A DNA stretch of 30,941 nt, taken from assembly GCA_001689535.1 (NCBI GenBank), contig LUJP01000099.1, positions 1 to 30,941 on the forward strand, given 5' to 3'. Within the stretch, counting starts at the first letter, position 1; every line of letters begins with the position of its first letter. Below, piece after piece: positions 16,924 to 24,508 of the stretch. Below the pieces are notes generated by a model. That model had not been told where the DNA came from, did no database searches, and worked only from the letters and a program-made list of their open reading frames with translations. The position numbers were made by a program, and so were the translations under genes. This stretch comes from Bacteroidales bacterium M5 (GTDB taxonomy: Bacteria; Bacteroidota; Bacteroidia; Bacteroidales; Muribaculaceae).

Positions 16924-16970
16924 GGCAGTGCGTCGGACTGAAGTTCAGTCTGGCACACTGCCTTTCTTTT
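16924..16970. terminator. Terminator between the permease-HMA gene and the EamA exporter
   Basis: GGCAGTG (16924-16930) pairs with CACTGCC (16956-16962), and an inner GACTGAA/TTCAGTC stem stacks inside, followed by TTTCTTTT. On the - strand the tail is also T-rich, so it probably works for both convergent genes. Confidence 0.75.
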
Positions 16971-16979
16971 ATTATTGGT

Positions 16980-17906
16980 TTAATGGTGAATTTTAGGGAA
17001 CATCTTGCGGACGTGGAGTATCACTTTGTCAACCGACTTGTCGCCGATTACAATGGTTGTAGCCAGCAGAATCAGCAGGCCACCGAAAAGTTCGCGAACG
17101 GTGACCATCTGACCCAGCACCGTCACGCTCAGAATCACGGCCGAAACGGGTTCGAGGGCTCCGAGTATGGCAGTGGGAGTCGAACCGATGAGCTGGATGG
17201 CTCTTGTGGTGCAGGCCAGTGACAATACCGTGGGAATTATGGCTAGAGCCATGAGGTTGAGCCAGCCGCTTTTAACGGCCGGCAGAGTCAGCGGGCTGCC
17301 CAGCGGTATCATTACCATAAACATCACGCATCCCCAGCTGAGAACGTAGAACAGAAGTTTGGTTGTGGGAATGTTCTTGACTGTTTTGGATACATTGACA
17401 AAGATGATGTAGAGCGCATAGGTGAGGGCGGACATCATTACCAGCAGACAGCCGAATGCACTGAGAGTCTGGCCGTGCTGCGGCTTCATAAGCAGGATAA
17501 GACCGCAGCACATAATCAGCAGGCATAATGCAACGGTGAATCTGAACTTTTCGTGAAAAAAGAAGATCATCATCACGGCCACCATTATGGGATAGACGAA
17601 GAGCAATGTAGAGGCAATGCCGGAGTTCATGTATTTGTAGCTCTCGAAGAGCGTGAGCGACGACAGCGCCATGAGTATTCCGAGAATGGCTGTCTGCCCG
17701 GTTTCCTCCCGGTTAAGTCGGAAGGGAATGTTGCGCGCAAACATTACGAGAGCAAGTAGTGGAATTCCCATCATGTATCTGAACAGCAGTACGGTGTTTG
17801 GGTTCATCCCCTGGTCATAGAGCGGAATGGCGAAAGCCGGATTTGTCCCGTAGGCAGCGGCAGCAAGTGCTGCCAAAAGATATCCTTTCAGGTCGGAAAA
17901 CTTCAT
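16980..17906 (-). CDS. EamA/DMT-superfamily transporter
   Basis: A 308-residue inner-membrane protein with the ten-helix duplicated layout of the drug/metabolite transporter superfamily. Each half shows the EamA pattern: GYLLAALAAAAYGTNPAFAIPLY at the start, then LLFVYPIMVAVMMIFFFHEKF in the first half and ILGALEPVSAVILSVTVLGQMVTVRELFGGLLILLATTIVI in the second. EamA proteins export or exchange small metabolites; the substrate is not predictable. The frame stays open upstream to 18086, but the ATG at 17906 fits the family start and lies just downstream of a good promoter, so the extension is rejected. It is probably monocistronic and converges on the permease-HMA gene. Confidence 0.9.
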   Translation of the reverse strand: MKFSDLKGYLLAALAAAAYGTNPAFAIPLYDQGMNPNTVLLFRYMMGIPLLALVMFARNIPFRLNREETGQTAILGILMALSSLTLFESYKYMNSGIASTLLFVYPIMVAVMMIFFFHEKFRFTVALCLLIMCCGLILLMKPQHGQTLSAFGCLLVMMSALTYALYIIFVNVSKTVKNIPTTKLLFYVLSWGCVMFMVMIPLGSPLTLPAVKSGWLNLMALAIIPTVLSLACTTRAIQLIGSTPTAILGALEPVSAVILSVTVLGQMVTVRELFGGLLILLATTIVIGDKSVDKVILHVRKMFPKIHH

Positions 17907-17933
17907 ATTTCGAATTTCGATTTTTGGAGACCG

Positions 17934-17964
17934 CAAAATTAGTGAAATGTGGGAAGAAATGAAA
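17934..17964 (-). promoter_or_regulatory. Promoter of the EamA exporter
   Basis: On the - strand TAATTTTG (complement of 17934-17941) is preceded at exactly 19 bases by TTTC (complement of 17961-17964), one base from the TTTG consensus. The start codon is at 17906. Confidence 0.65.
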
Positions 17965-17984
17965 CTAAGGTTTTGTGTCTTGTG

Positions 17985-18272
17985 ATGTCCAAGCTTGCGC
18001 GTTGGGCGGCATCGCTTTCTCCCAAGCTCGGCGCCAGGATGGGGGAGAGGGTGCTTTTCCTGCAGCATACGCAGCAGGTTGTACAAAAATCGCTGCTCCG
18101 TAGCTCCGTGGAAAGAGGTCTTGCAGGCTGGATAAAAAACACGTTGTCGCTTCTGGAAAATAGTGAGAGTTGGGTAGACATAACGTGCGGGCTGGACGGA
18201 AAGAAATTTCGTGTCTTAATCTATGGGGTTAGCGGGGAAACTTATGGAAATGTGTATTTGGTTTTAGCTTAG
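17985..18272 (+). CDS. Orphan small ORF, 95 aa, doubtful
   Basis: I do not recognise it. From the ATG at 17985 the protein starts MSKLARWAASLSPKLGARMG, has a basic helical N-terminal half, and ends with a beta-like, hydrophobic stretch (KKFRVLIYGVSG, then YGNVYLVLA). No signal peptide or membrane segment is obvious. Its start lies 21 bases from the -33 element of the divergent EamA gene, so promoters would overlap. No -7 box is seen in front of it. It could be a real lineage-specific gene or chance coding in an otherwise empty 500-base gap. An overlapping frame on the other strand looks less protein-like. Confidence 0.35.
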   Translation: MSKLARWAASLSPKLGARMGERVLFLQHTQQVVQKSLLRSSVERGLAGWIKNTLSLLENSESWVDITCGLDGKKFRVLIYGVSGETYGNVYLVLA

Positions 18273-18371
18273 TTGACAAATTTTTTGGGATTGCTTTTAG
18301 TTCTGGAGATTTGGAAAGTATTTACTGGCAGGTAAATAGGAGAGGGAATGCGGATTTTCTGTAAATTTTTT

Positions 18372-18379
18372 TATTTTTG
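18372..18379 (+). promoter_or_regulatory. Possible -7 element of the sigma-factor cassette
   Basis: TATTTTTG lies 38 bases before the sigma-factor ATG, but no TTTG is found at the proper upstream distance. The 18273-18417 gap is AT-rich and also contains TTTAC-N6-GTAAA (18331 region). The cassette may be autoregulated by its own ECF sigma, whose promoter sequence is unknown. Confidence 0.35.
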
Positions 18380-18417
18380 GGGTTTAGTTTGATGCTGGTA
18401 GTGTGTCTTTATAGTGT

Positions 18418-18906
18418 ATGACTTACAGAAACGACATAGAGGGGCTTTTCAAAGCACATTATGCGCAGATGTACCGGCTGGCCGCGGCCCTTCTGCACGA
18501 CGATGATCTTGCGCGCGACATTGTCCATGATGTGTTTGTCAAGCTGCTCGATGGTGACGGGGACTTCATTGTAGGTGGTGGATACCTGCTTAAAGCTGTC
18601 AGGAACCGCTGCCTCAACCATATCCGTGACTGCGATATCCATCAGCGCGTAGCCAGCCGCTACTTCCTCGACAATGAGGAATACGACACTGAAGAGTGGC
18701 CTGACGAGGAAACGATAGCGCGGATTTACAGCCTGATACGCAATGATATCCCGCCACAGGCACGACGAGTGATGGAGCTGCGCTTCAACGATGGGATGCC
18801 GTTCGGGTGTATCGCAACGACAATGGGCATAAGCGAGACGGCTGTGTACCGCCATCTGAGTCATGCACTGACAATCATCCGTAAAAAACTAAATGAAAAT
18901 GGATAA
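18418..18906 (+). CDS. ECF-type RNA polymerase sigma-70 factor
   Basis: A 162-residue extracytoplasmic-function sigma factor. Region 2 occupies about 5-75: LFKAHYAQMYRLAAALLHDDDLARDIVHDVFVKLL, with the DIVHDVFVKL helix that binds core polymerase and the -10 DNA, then LKAVRNRCLNHIRD. Region 4 spans about 108-160: IPPQARRVMELRFNDGMPFGCIATTMGISETAVYRHLSHALTIIRKKL, a helix-turn-helix for -35 recognition. The length and two-domain form match the Bacteroidota sigma factors paired with FecR/DUF4974 anti-sigma proteins. Its stop overlaps the start of the next gene, so it is co-translated with its putative anti-sigma. Its target is most likely this cassette; other targets cannot be seen. Confidence 0.93.
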   Translation: MTYRNDIEGLFKAHYAQMYRLAAALLHDDDLARDIVHDVFVKLLDGDGDFIVGGGYLLKAVRNRCLNHIRDCDIHQRVASRYFLDNEEYDTEEWPDEETIARIYSLIRNDIPPQARRVMELRFNDGMPFGCIATTMGISETAVYRHLSHALTIIRKKLNENG

Positions 18907-19537
18907 ATACGAACTTGTGCTTGATATAATCGAGCATCCCGAAAACTATACATCGGAGCAGTTGGCCGAACTCCTGGGGGAGCCGGAGATGAGAGAGATT
19001 TACAATCTTCTCTGCAAAACAGATTCGGCGATAGAAGCCAGCAGAGATATAGATGTAGATGTTGAGTGGGAGGGTTTCGCGCAGAAACACGGCCGCCGTC
19101 CGCGCCTGTCATCCCTCTGGCGGGGGAGCCGGGCCGCGTCAATAGCTGCAATAGTGGGCTCGTCGGTGGTAGCTGTCGCTGCCGGGATTGCCGTCACGGT
19201 TGCTGTGGTAACCCACAAGCCGAAATCGGTTGCCGAGGAGGCGACCGTTGTAGACACGGCGCTACCGGCGGCTACAGAAGCAATTATCACACCGGTAGAT
19301 ACCGTAAGGACGGCGTCGGAGACCATGATGTTTGAGAATGAACCTCTTGACGCGATAATGAAAGAGGTTGCAGCCGCCTACGGAGTTGAAGTGAAGTTCA
19401 ATAACCGGGAGGTAGCTTCGCTGCATCTTTATTATAAACTTGACACATCATTACCTCTGAATGAGGTGGTGGAACAGCTCAATACATTTGAGCAAATCAA
19501 CATCAAGCAAGACGGAAACCTCCTGAATATCGACTGA
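18893..19537 (+). CDS. Short anti-sigma protein with DUF4974 domain, no recognisable FecR core
   Basis: This 214-residue single-pass protein is probably the inner-membrane regulator of the preceding ECF sigma. Residues 1-75 are cytoplasmic and helical (a likely sigma-binding part), and 81-107 form one membrane helix. A Pro/Thr/Ala-rich periplasmic linker follows. Residues about 143-214 fit DUF4974: FENEPLDAIMKEVAAAYGVEV, then LPLNEVVEQLNTF. DUF4974 is an STN-like fold. Typical FecR-type anti-sigmas of the phylum are about 300-400 residues, with a beta-rich FecR domain between membrane helix and DUF4974; here that part is missing or replaced by the short linker. The ATG at 18893 overlaps the sigma stop; 18899 is an alternative. 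The next gene starts 2 bases after its stop. Confidence 0.85.
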   Translation: MKMDKYELVLDIIEHPENYTSEQLAELLGEPEMREIYNLLCKTDSAIEASRDIDVDVEWEGFAQKHGRRPRLSSLWRGSRAASIAAIVGSSVVAVAAGIAVTVAVVTHKPKSVAEEATVVDTALPAATEAIITPVDTVRTASETMMFENEPLDAIMKEVAAAYGVEVKFNNREVASLHLYYKLDTSLPLNEVVEQLNTFEQINIKQDGNLLNID

Positions 19538-19539
19538 AA

Positions 19540-22080
19540 ATGAGAACCATCCTGACCATAATAATGGCTGTGATGTCATGCATTTCAGCCAGTGCCTACA
19601 AATATGCCTATTCGTTTGATAACACACCCATTTCGGAGGCTATCATCAGAATAAGCAAAGACAATCCCGATGTAAATATCTCCTTCATCTACAAGGAGCT
19701 TGACAACTATAAGACCATGGCCCGGATTCAGACCGATGACATCTATGACGCGTTGCGTCAGGCCGTGGCACTGAATCCGGTTTCAGTGATAAGAAAAGGC
19801 GACAATTATTACATAGAGGCTCTTCAGCACGGAAAGTTCCGCTATACCGGAATGGCAATGGGAGGCGATAACGAACCAGTGGCCAGTGCGACTGTAATGT
19901 TGCTCGCACCGGCGGATTCCAGTGTGGTGACTTATGGTGTGGCGGATGCTGAAGGACGGTTCAATATTCCATGTGACCGTACCGAAGTGATTGCAAAACT
20001 CAGCAGCATAGGTTATCAGACCGTCTACCGCCATTGTGATGATTTCAATATCGGCATTGTCACGATGCCTGTCAGAGCCACCGTTCTCAAATCGGTGGCT
20101 GTGGAGGCACAGATGGCGACAGTGTATTCCGACAAGACCGTTTTCATTCCTACCGCGAGGCAGAAAAATGCCTCGCAGACCGGAGCTGAGCTGATTGACC
20201 ATATAGGGATTCCACAGCTTAAAGTGTTCCTTAACGGAAGTGTGGTGACCAACTCCGGGCGCCCTGTAGCCATATATATAGACTATATTCCGGCGTCGGA
20301 GAATGACCTGAAGGCCATGCGCATGGCCGATGTGCGCCGAGTGGAATATTATGAATATCCGTCCGACCCACGAATGCAAGGAAATCCATATGCTGTCAAC
20401 TTTGTGATGGCGCAATATGAATACGGAGGATATGTAAAGGGATTCAATCATACCAATCTGATACATTATTCGGAGCAGCTGCTTGGCAACGTGAGGCTGC
20501 AGTATAAGAAGATGACCTACGATATCATGGGGTATGGCTGGGGGCACAACAGCGACCGTTATGGTTCGGAACTTACCGAAACCTACCGATTGCCGCAGCT
20601 TGACGGGGAAATCAAAACATTTGAACGCTATTCGAACACCACGAAATCGAAAGAGCGCCGCCGGCAATATTTCACGGCATTCAAAGCCACATATAATTCC
20701 GATAATATCCAGGCATCGACGCAGATAAATGGCAGCATCGACCGCATTCCGCATGCCGACCGCAACGGGGAGGTGAGATACGAGCCGGCATTCACCGCGC
20801 CGTCGGAATATCGTTCGACGTTGTGGAATGCCTCAAAATTCATATCCTATAGCGGCAATTATTTCTTTATTCTGCTCAGGAACAATTCTCTTTTGTTTAC
20901 CCCGACGTATGTCTATACGCATACCGAGCAGAATTCAAGTTACACTGAAAACGGATTTGCTCCCATACAGAACAGCGCCACTGACAATACGAACCAGCTG
21001 ATGGGTGATCTCAAGTTCAAACATGACTTCGGAAGAATTGGCAGCATGCTCGGTTTCGTGCGCGGCTCCTATGAGTATAACCGCACCCGATATACTGGCA
21101 CTGCCAGTTCATTTGACCGAGCCAAGTCATCGCGTGTTGGCGTTGGAGTGAACTATACCGTGAATATAGGCGATTTCTATGGCAGCACAGGCTTTGGCTG
21201 GGACTGGGACTGGCTTCGGTTCGGCGACTTGACGGATAAGCCCTCATCTCCATGGTTTGACCTTTCGCTGCAATACAGCCTTAATAAAAAACACTCATTC
21301 TCGACTATTTTTCATTACAGCACCTGGGCGCCCGATCCAAGCTTCAAGAGCGATAACGTCATCAGTACGAACCATCTGCTGAGCTACACCGGAAATCCGG
21401 CTCTCAAAGCCAGTAAGAGCTATGATATCGGAGCATTTTATTCGTGGTTTCCCAATAACAATGTAAGCTTCAGCGCATTTGCTACTACATGGATTACAGA
21501 AGACAGGTATGTGTATGACTATGAAGCTTCTCCCACGGGTATTCTTCGTACTATAAAGCAGCCTCTGGGCGGTTACAGCCAGATACGTTACGGAGTGAAC
21601 GGGACACTGCGTTTTCTTGACCGTAGACTCGTATTCACTGGCGAAGTCTCCCACAGGCTTAGTCATAACGGAGCTCCTTACAATGTAAACCACTCGTGTG
21701 TGGACTGGTACGCTCGTTTGCGTTATTATCTTGGGAACTGCGATTTTACATTTACATATATCTCGGGATCAACACTCTCCGACGGAAAAATAAACGGTAT
21801 TCTCACCAAATCCAAAAGCGACTGGTACGTAACCGTGGGATGGTCAAAATCAGACTGGAACTTAAAGTGCAATATTATCGACATGACAAGGTGGAACTGG
21901 CGTAGCCAGATCAAGACAATGCACAGCAAATATTATGACACGCGCGAGCAGCTGTATAGCGGCACGAGCCACGCTCTGATACAGCTCTCGGCCACCTACA
22001 CCTTTGGTTTCGGCCGAAAAGTGGCACGCGACAATGAACCCAGCGTCACCAAATCGTCGTCGTCCGGAATTCTGAAATAG
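19540..22080 (+). CDS. Outer-membrane beta-barrel protein with N-terminal STN and carboxypeptidase-like domains (TonB-dependent receptor-like)
   Basis: An 846-residue outer-membrane protein with a signal peptide (cleavage after SASA, about residue 19). Residues about 24-94 form an STN-type signalling domain (YSFDNTPISEAIIRISKDN, then DDIYDALRQAVALNPVSVIRKGDNYYI). About 97-170 is a carboxypeptidase-regulatory-like beta sandwich (FRYTGMAMGGDNEPVASATV). About 185-290 resembles a plug (VVTNSGRPVAIYIDYIPASENDLKAMRMADVRRVEYY), and the rest is barrel strands. The C-terminal SSSSGILK is typical of the OMP_b-brl_3 group. No TonB box is evident and no SusD partner follows, so it is not a classical Sus pair. 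Together with the sigma and anti-sigma genes (2-base gap) it should sense or import an unknown ligand and signal inward through STN-DUF4974 contact. Confidence 0.88.
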   Translation: MRTILTIIMAVMSCISASAYKYAYSFDNTPISEAIIRISKDNPDVNISFIYKELDNYKTMARIQTDDIYDALRQAVALNPVSVIRKGDNYYIEALQHGKFRYTGMAMGGDNEPVASATVMLLAPADSSVVTYGVADAEGRFNIPCDRTEVIAKLSSIGYQTVYRHCDDFNIGIVTMPVRATVLKSVAVEAQMATVYSDKTVFIPTARQKNASQTGAELIDHIGIPQLKVFLNGSVVTNSGRPVAIYIDYIPASENDLKAMRMADVRRVEYYEYPSDPRMQGNPYAVNFVMAQYEYGGYVKGFNHTNLIHYSEQLLGNVRLQYKKMTYDIMGYGWGHNSDRYGSELTETYRLPQLDGEIKTFERYSNTTKSKERRRQYFTAFKATYNSDNIQASTQINGSIDRIPHADRNGEVRYEPAFTAPSEYRSTLWNASKFISYSGNYFFILLRNNSLLFTPTYVYTHTEQNSSYTENGFAPIQNSATDNTNQLMGDLKFKHDFGRIGSMLGFVRGSYEYNRTRYTGTASSFDRAKSSRVGVGVNYTVNIGDFYGSTGFGWDWDWLRFGDLTDKPSSPWFDLSLQYSLNKKHSFSTIFHYSTWAPDPSFKSDNVISTNHLLSYTGNPALKASKSYDIGAFYSWFPNNNVSFSAFATTWITEDRYVYDYEASPTGILRTIKQPLGGYSQIRYGVNGTLRFLDRRLVFTGEVSHRLSHNGAPYNVNHSCVDWYARLRYYLGNCDFTFTYISGSTLSDGKINGILTKSKSDWYVTVGWSKSDWNLKCNIIDMTRWNWRSQIKTMHSKYYDTREQLYSGTSHALIQLSATYTFGFGRKVARDNEPSVTKSSSSGILK

Positions 22081-22120
22081 GAAGGTGCGGGGGTGTAGGG
22101 TTAAATCGGACTCTTTTTTC

Positions 22121-22158
22121 AGCGGGATAAACGACAGGTGTTTGTCTCGCTGTTTTTT
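22121..22158 (+). terminator. Rho-independent terminator of the sigma/anti-sigma/barrel operon
   Basis: AGCGGGATAAAC (22121-22132) pairs with GTTTGTCTCGCT (22140-22151) with two wobble pairs and a 7-base loop, followed by a run of six T. It lies 40 bases after the barrel gene. Confidence 0.8.
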
Positions 22159-22232
22159 ATTATTTCAGATTACCGGATATGTTTTTCGGGATTACTTCGG
22201 ATTGCCGTGACTAATTGTCTTTAGTTTGGAGG

Positions 22233-22259
22233 TTATCATAATTATGTTATCATAATTAT
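22233..22259 (+). repeat. Tandem 13-base direct repeat upstream of the RhuM remnant
   Basis: TTATCATAATTAT occurs at 22233-22245 and 22247-22259, one base apart. Each copy is nearly palindromic (ATAATTAT). It lies just before a TAGTTTTG -7 box (22264-22271), suggesting a former operator. Confidence 0.7.
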
Positions 22260-22263
22260 TTTG

Positions 22264-22271
22264 TAGTTTTG
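22264..22271 (+). promoter_or_regulatory. Relict -7 element of the RhuM gene
   Basis: TAGTTTTG fits TAnnTTTG, but it lies only 3 bases before the ATG at 22275, which would give an almost leaderless transcript. No good -33 is seen; the direct repeat occupies that position. Confidence 0.35.
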
Positions 22272-22274
22272 CGT

Positions 22275-22424
22275 ATGGTAACTAACGAAATAATACTCTA
22301 TCAGCCTGATAATACAATGAAGCTTGAGGTACGCCTCGAGAATGAAACGGTATGGCTGATCCAACAACAGATGGCTGATCTCTTTTTGTGAGATCGTTCA
22401 GTCATTACCAAACACATCAACAAT
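22275..22424 (+). pseudogene. RhuM-family (virulence RhuM) gene remnant with internal stop
   Basis: From the ATG at 22275 the frame reads MVTNEIILYQPDNTMKLEVR, then TVWLIQQQMADLFL, a TGA stop at 22389-22391, and on in the same frame DRSVITKHINN. This is the N-terminal signature of RhuM-family proteins (usually about 300-350 residues), whose function is poorly known and which are often found in defence or mobile regions. Similarity ends near 22424. The following bases run into the 3' end of the oppositely oriented flavoprotein gene at 22475. Two lesions are therefore visible: a nonsense codon where intact members usually have a charged residue, and loss of over 80 percent of the gene. It marks the left edge of the accessory region. 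Confidence 0.8.
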
Positions 22425-22474
22425 TGTCGCGACTGTAAAGGATTTTATTTCGCCGATGGATTTCAAATGGGCGT

Positions 22475-23011
22475 TTATACAGATTGGCCCATTCGGAACG
22501 CTTCTTCAAGAGCGGGATGACCCGTGATTTCGCCGGGATCGGTGACACCGCCGGCGAATACGGTTCCTGCGAGTCGTGATCGGTCGAAGCACTCTATCCA
22601 TCCTTCCAGTCCGGAAACGGCCCTCTTTGGAGTGGCCTCACCGGTATCGGCTGCTGATGTGAGCATGTAGACGTCGGTGAAACGGTAATCTCCTTCGAAG
22701 AGGGGATTGGCGCGGTCAAGGAGAGTCTTTAGCTGACCGCTCATCTCATAGTAATAAATCGGTGTGGCTAACGCTAAAACGTCGGCATCGTGTATTTTGC
22801 TGATAATCGCCGGGGCATCGTCACGAAGGACACACCGATCGGTTTTCTGACAGCTCAGACAGCCTATGCAGAATTTTATCTCCTTCTTGTGGAGGGTTAG
22901 CATCTCAACATCGTTACCGGCTTCGCGTGCTCCGCGAGCGAAAGCCTCAGCGAGAAGATGCGAGTTGCTAACGCCACGTAGGCTGGAGGATATGACGAGT
23001 ATTTTCTTCAT
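22475..23011 (-). CDS. Flavodoxin-fold NAD(P)H-dependent oxidoreductase (FMN reductase family)
   Basis: A 178-residue flavoprotein of the NADPH-dependent FMN reductase / iron-sulfur-flavoprotein-like family. It shows the FMN phosphate loop SSSLRGVSNSHLLAEAF (about 8-24), and FCIGCLSCQKTDRCVLRDDAP with cysteines 48, 51, 54 and 60. DVLALATPIYYYEMSGQLKTLLDR is the isoalloxazine-binding segment. Related proteins reduce quinones, flavins or organic acceptors. The four-cysteine cluster resembles the compact site of iron-sulfur flavoproteins but is common in this group without proven Fe-S binding. Its start is 13 bases downstream of the alpha/beta hydrolase gene stop, so the two form an operon read leftward. 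The C-terminus looks complete, and the adjacent RhuM decay has not cut it. Confidence 0.88.
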   Translation of the reverse strand: MKKILVISSSLRGVSNSHLLAEAFARGAREAGNDVEMLTLHKKEIKFCIGCLSCQKTDRCVLRDDAPAIISKIHDADVLALATPIYYYEMSGQLKTLLDRANPLFEGDYRFTDVYMLTSAADTGEATPKRAVSGLEGWIECFDRSRLAGTVFAGGVTDPGEITGHPALEEAFRMGQSV

Positions 23012-23024
23012 TTGCAGGATGGTA

Positions 23025-24038
23025 TTATCTGGCAGGCATCCAGGTATTGTAAAAAGTGACTATTTGGTCAAAGGGGATTTTCTGAAGGTTGTCGTAGAGG
23101 TCGGTATGGTCGGCATCGGCCACTATGAGCAGTTCCTTATTGTCTCCATGAAGATGCTTAAACGCATCCTCGCCGAAATAAAGCGAATGGGCTTTCTCGC
23201 CATGAAGAATCATTACGGCGTTGCGGATTTCACTGATACGATCAAGCAGTGTGAAGTTAATAAACGGAAGGAATGAAGTGACGTTCCAGCCGTCGGTGGA
23301 ATTGCCAGAACGCGGATGGAAGCCTCTTGGAGTCTTGTAATAGTCGAGGTAACGCTTTACAAATTCCGGAGCATCGGTTGGCAGAGGATCGACAACACCT
23401 CCGGCACGGTTATAACATCCAGCGGCATAGTCTTCGGTGCGTTGCGCACACATTTTTTCTTTGTAATCATAGCGGGCATCTGCGTTGTCGCTTTGGTCAA
23501 AATAGCCGTTGGCGGTGACACGACACATGTCATACATGGTTGATGCCACCGTAGCCTTGATACGGGTGTCGTTGGCTGCCGCACTCAGCGCGAATCCGCC
23601 GAATCCGCAGATACCGAGTACTCCGATTCGCTCGGCGTCGACATACGGCTGGACTGACAGAAAATCGACCGCGGCAGAAAAATCTTCGGTGTTGATGTCG
23701 GGCGAAGCTACTCGGCGGGGCATGCCTCCGCTTTCGCCGGTAAACGAGGGGTCAAAGGCTATGGTAAGAAAACCACGCTCGGCAAGCTGCTGGGCATAGA
23801 GTCCGCTTGCCTGTTCCTTGACTGCGCCGAACGGCCCGCTTATGGCTATTGCAGCCAATTTACCTTCGGCATCCTTTGGCTTATACATATCGGCTGCGAG
23901 CGTTATGCCGTAACGATTGACGAATGTAACTTTGCTGTGGTCAACCTTGTCGCTTGCCGGAAAAGTCTTGTCCCATTCCTGAGTAAGCAGGAGAGGTTCA
24001 AGAGAAGCGAGAGAAGTATTGGTAATGGGATTATTCAT
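23025..24038 (-). CDS. Alpha/beta hydrolase, YcjY-like, with Cys nucleophile
   Basis: A 337-residue cytoplasmic hydrolase. The N-terminal half has VTFVNRYGITLAADMYKP and AIAISGPFGAVKEQASGLYAQ, then AFDPSFTGESGG and ASPDINTEDFSAAVDF. The nucleophile elbow is GICGFGG with Cys144 in the place of the usual Ser, as in dienelactone hydrolases. The acid is probably the Glu or Asp after MILHGEKAHSLYFGEDAF, and the base is the His in ADADHTDLYD. This group (YcjY-like) is widespread and its substrate is unknown. It frequently sits next to flavodoxin-like reductases, as here, where the flavoprotein gene follows after 13 bases. No signal peptide is seen. The start at 24038 has a TACCTTTG box 33 bases upstream. 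Confidence 0.85.
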   Translation of the reverse strand: MNNPITNTSLASLEPLLLTQEWDKTFPASDKVDHSKVTFVNRYGITLAADMYKPKDAEGKLAAIAISGPFGAVKEQASGLYAQQLAERGFLTIAFDPSFTGESGGMPRRVASPDINTEDFSAAVDFLSVQPYVDAERIGVLGICGFGGFALSAAANDTRIKATVASTMYDMCRVTANGYFDQSDNADARYDYKEKMCAQRTEDYAAGCYNRAGGVVDPLPTDAPEFVKRYLDYYKTPRGFHPRSGNSTDGWNVTSFLPFINFTLLDRISEIRNAVMILHGEKAHSLYFGEDAFKHLHGDNKELLIVADADHTDLYDNLQKIPFDQIVTFYNTWMPAR

Positions 24039-24070
24039 AGTTTGTAGATCTTATGAACAGTAATCGGAGG

Positions 24071-24106
24071 CAAAGGTAGTTACCTAAATCCGCAAATGCC
24101 TACCAA
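24071..24106 (-). promoter_or_regulatory. Promoter of the hydrolase-flavoprotein operon
   Basis: On the - strand TACCTTTG (complement of 24071-24078) is a good -7 element. Upstream are TTGCG at 14 bases and a second TTG at 25 bases. This is the same geometry as in the two metal-efflux promoters, though the surrounding bases differ. A TTTG at the usual 19-base spacing is missing. Confidence 0.5.
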
Positions 24107-24188
24107 GATTGCTGAGATACTTACCACAATCCCACCGACTGCCTGTTATATGCCGATGGTCCTCAAATTATTTAGGGAATGATATACC

Positions 24189-24213
24189 CCCAATTATATA
24201 CTTCAGTACACCA
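24189..24213 (+). repeat. Left 25-base inverted repeat
   Basis: Begins CCCAATTATATACTTCAG. It pairs with 26836-26860, with one difference (T/C at base 19). Confidence 0.7.
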
Positions 24214-24290
24214 TTATGCAATAAAAAATGCCGCATTCTCTTAATGCGACATACTTGTGTATAATTACACTATAACAATAAATATATTTT

Positions 24291-24340
24291 CTCCTCTTTA
24301 GTATTTTCATGTTGGGAAACACAAAAAAACTAAAGAGGAG
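24291..24340. repeat. 12-base perfect inverted repeat forming a long hairpin
   Basis: CTCCTCTTTAGT (24291-24302) and ACTAAAGAGGAG (24329-24340) are perfect complements. The 26-base loop can pair further (TTTT with AAAA, GTT with AAC). It is the first of several nested structures up to 24538. Confidence 0.75.
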
Positions 24341-24350
24341 TTTTAATAAA

Positions 24351-24502
24351 GACAAAGATAATTCAGATATTGATCTCTATCGTCAATATCCGAGGATTCA
24401 TGTTGCTAAATATCGAGCCGAAGCATCATTTTGGTATATTTACCGTGCTCGGGCTGTATGATTAAACAAAAGAAAAATCCTCGTTTATGAATTATCTTTG
24501 TC
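24351..24502. repeat. 15-base perfect inverted repeat enclosing 122 bases; inverton-like or structured-RNA segment
   Basis: GACAAAGATAATTCA (24351-24365) and TGAATTATCTTTGTC (24488-24502) are perfect complements. Inside are a small hairpin (GATATTGA 24366-24373 with TCAATATC 24383-24390), an 8-base pair of arms (CGAGGATT 24391-24398 with AATCCTCG 24476-24483), and TAAATAT/ATATTTA around 24407-24443. Both 15-base arms carry TATCTTTG pointing outward, which are possible -7 boxes. The size and arm length fit Bacteroidales invertible promoters, but no invertase gene is in the window. A folded RNA is the alternative, since a + strand terminator follows. Confidence 0.55.
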
Positions 24503-24508
24503 TATTCT

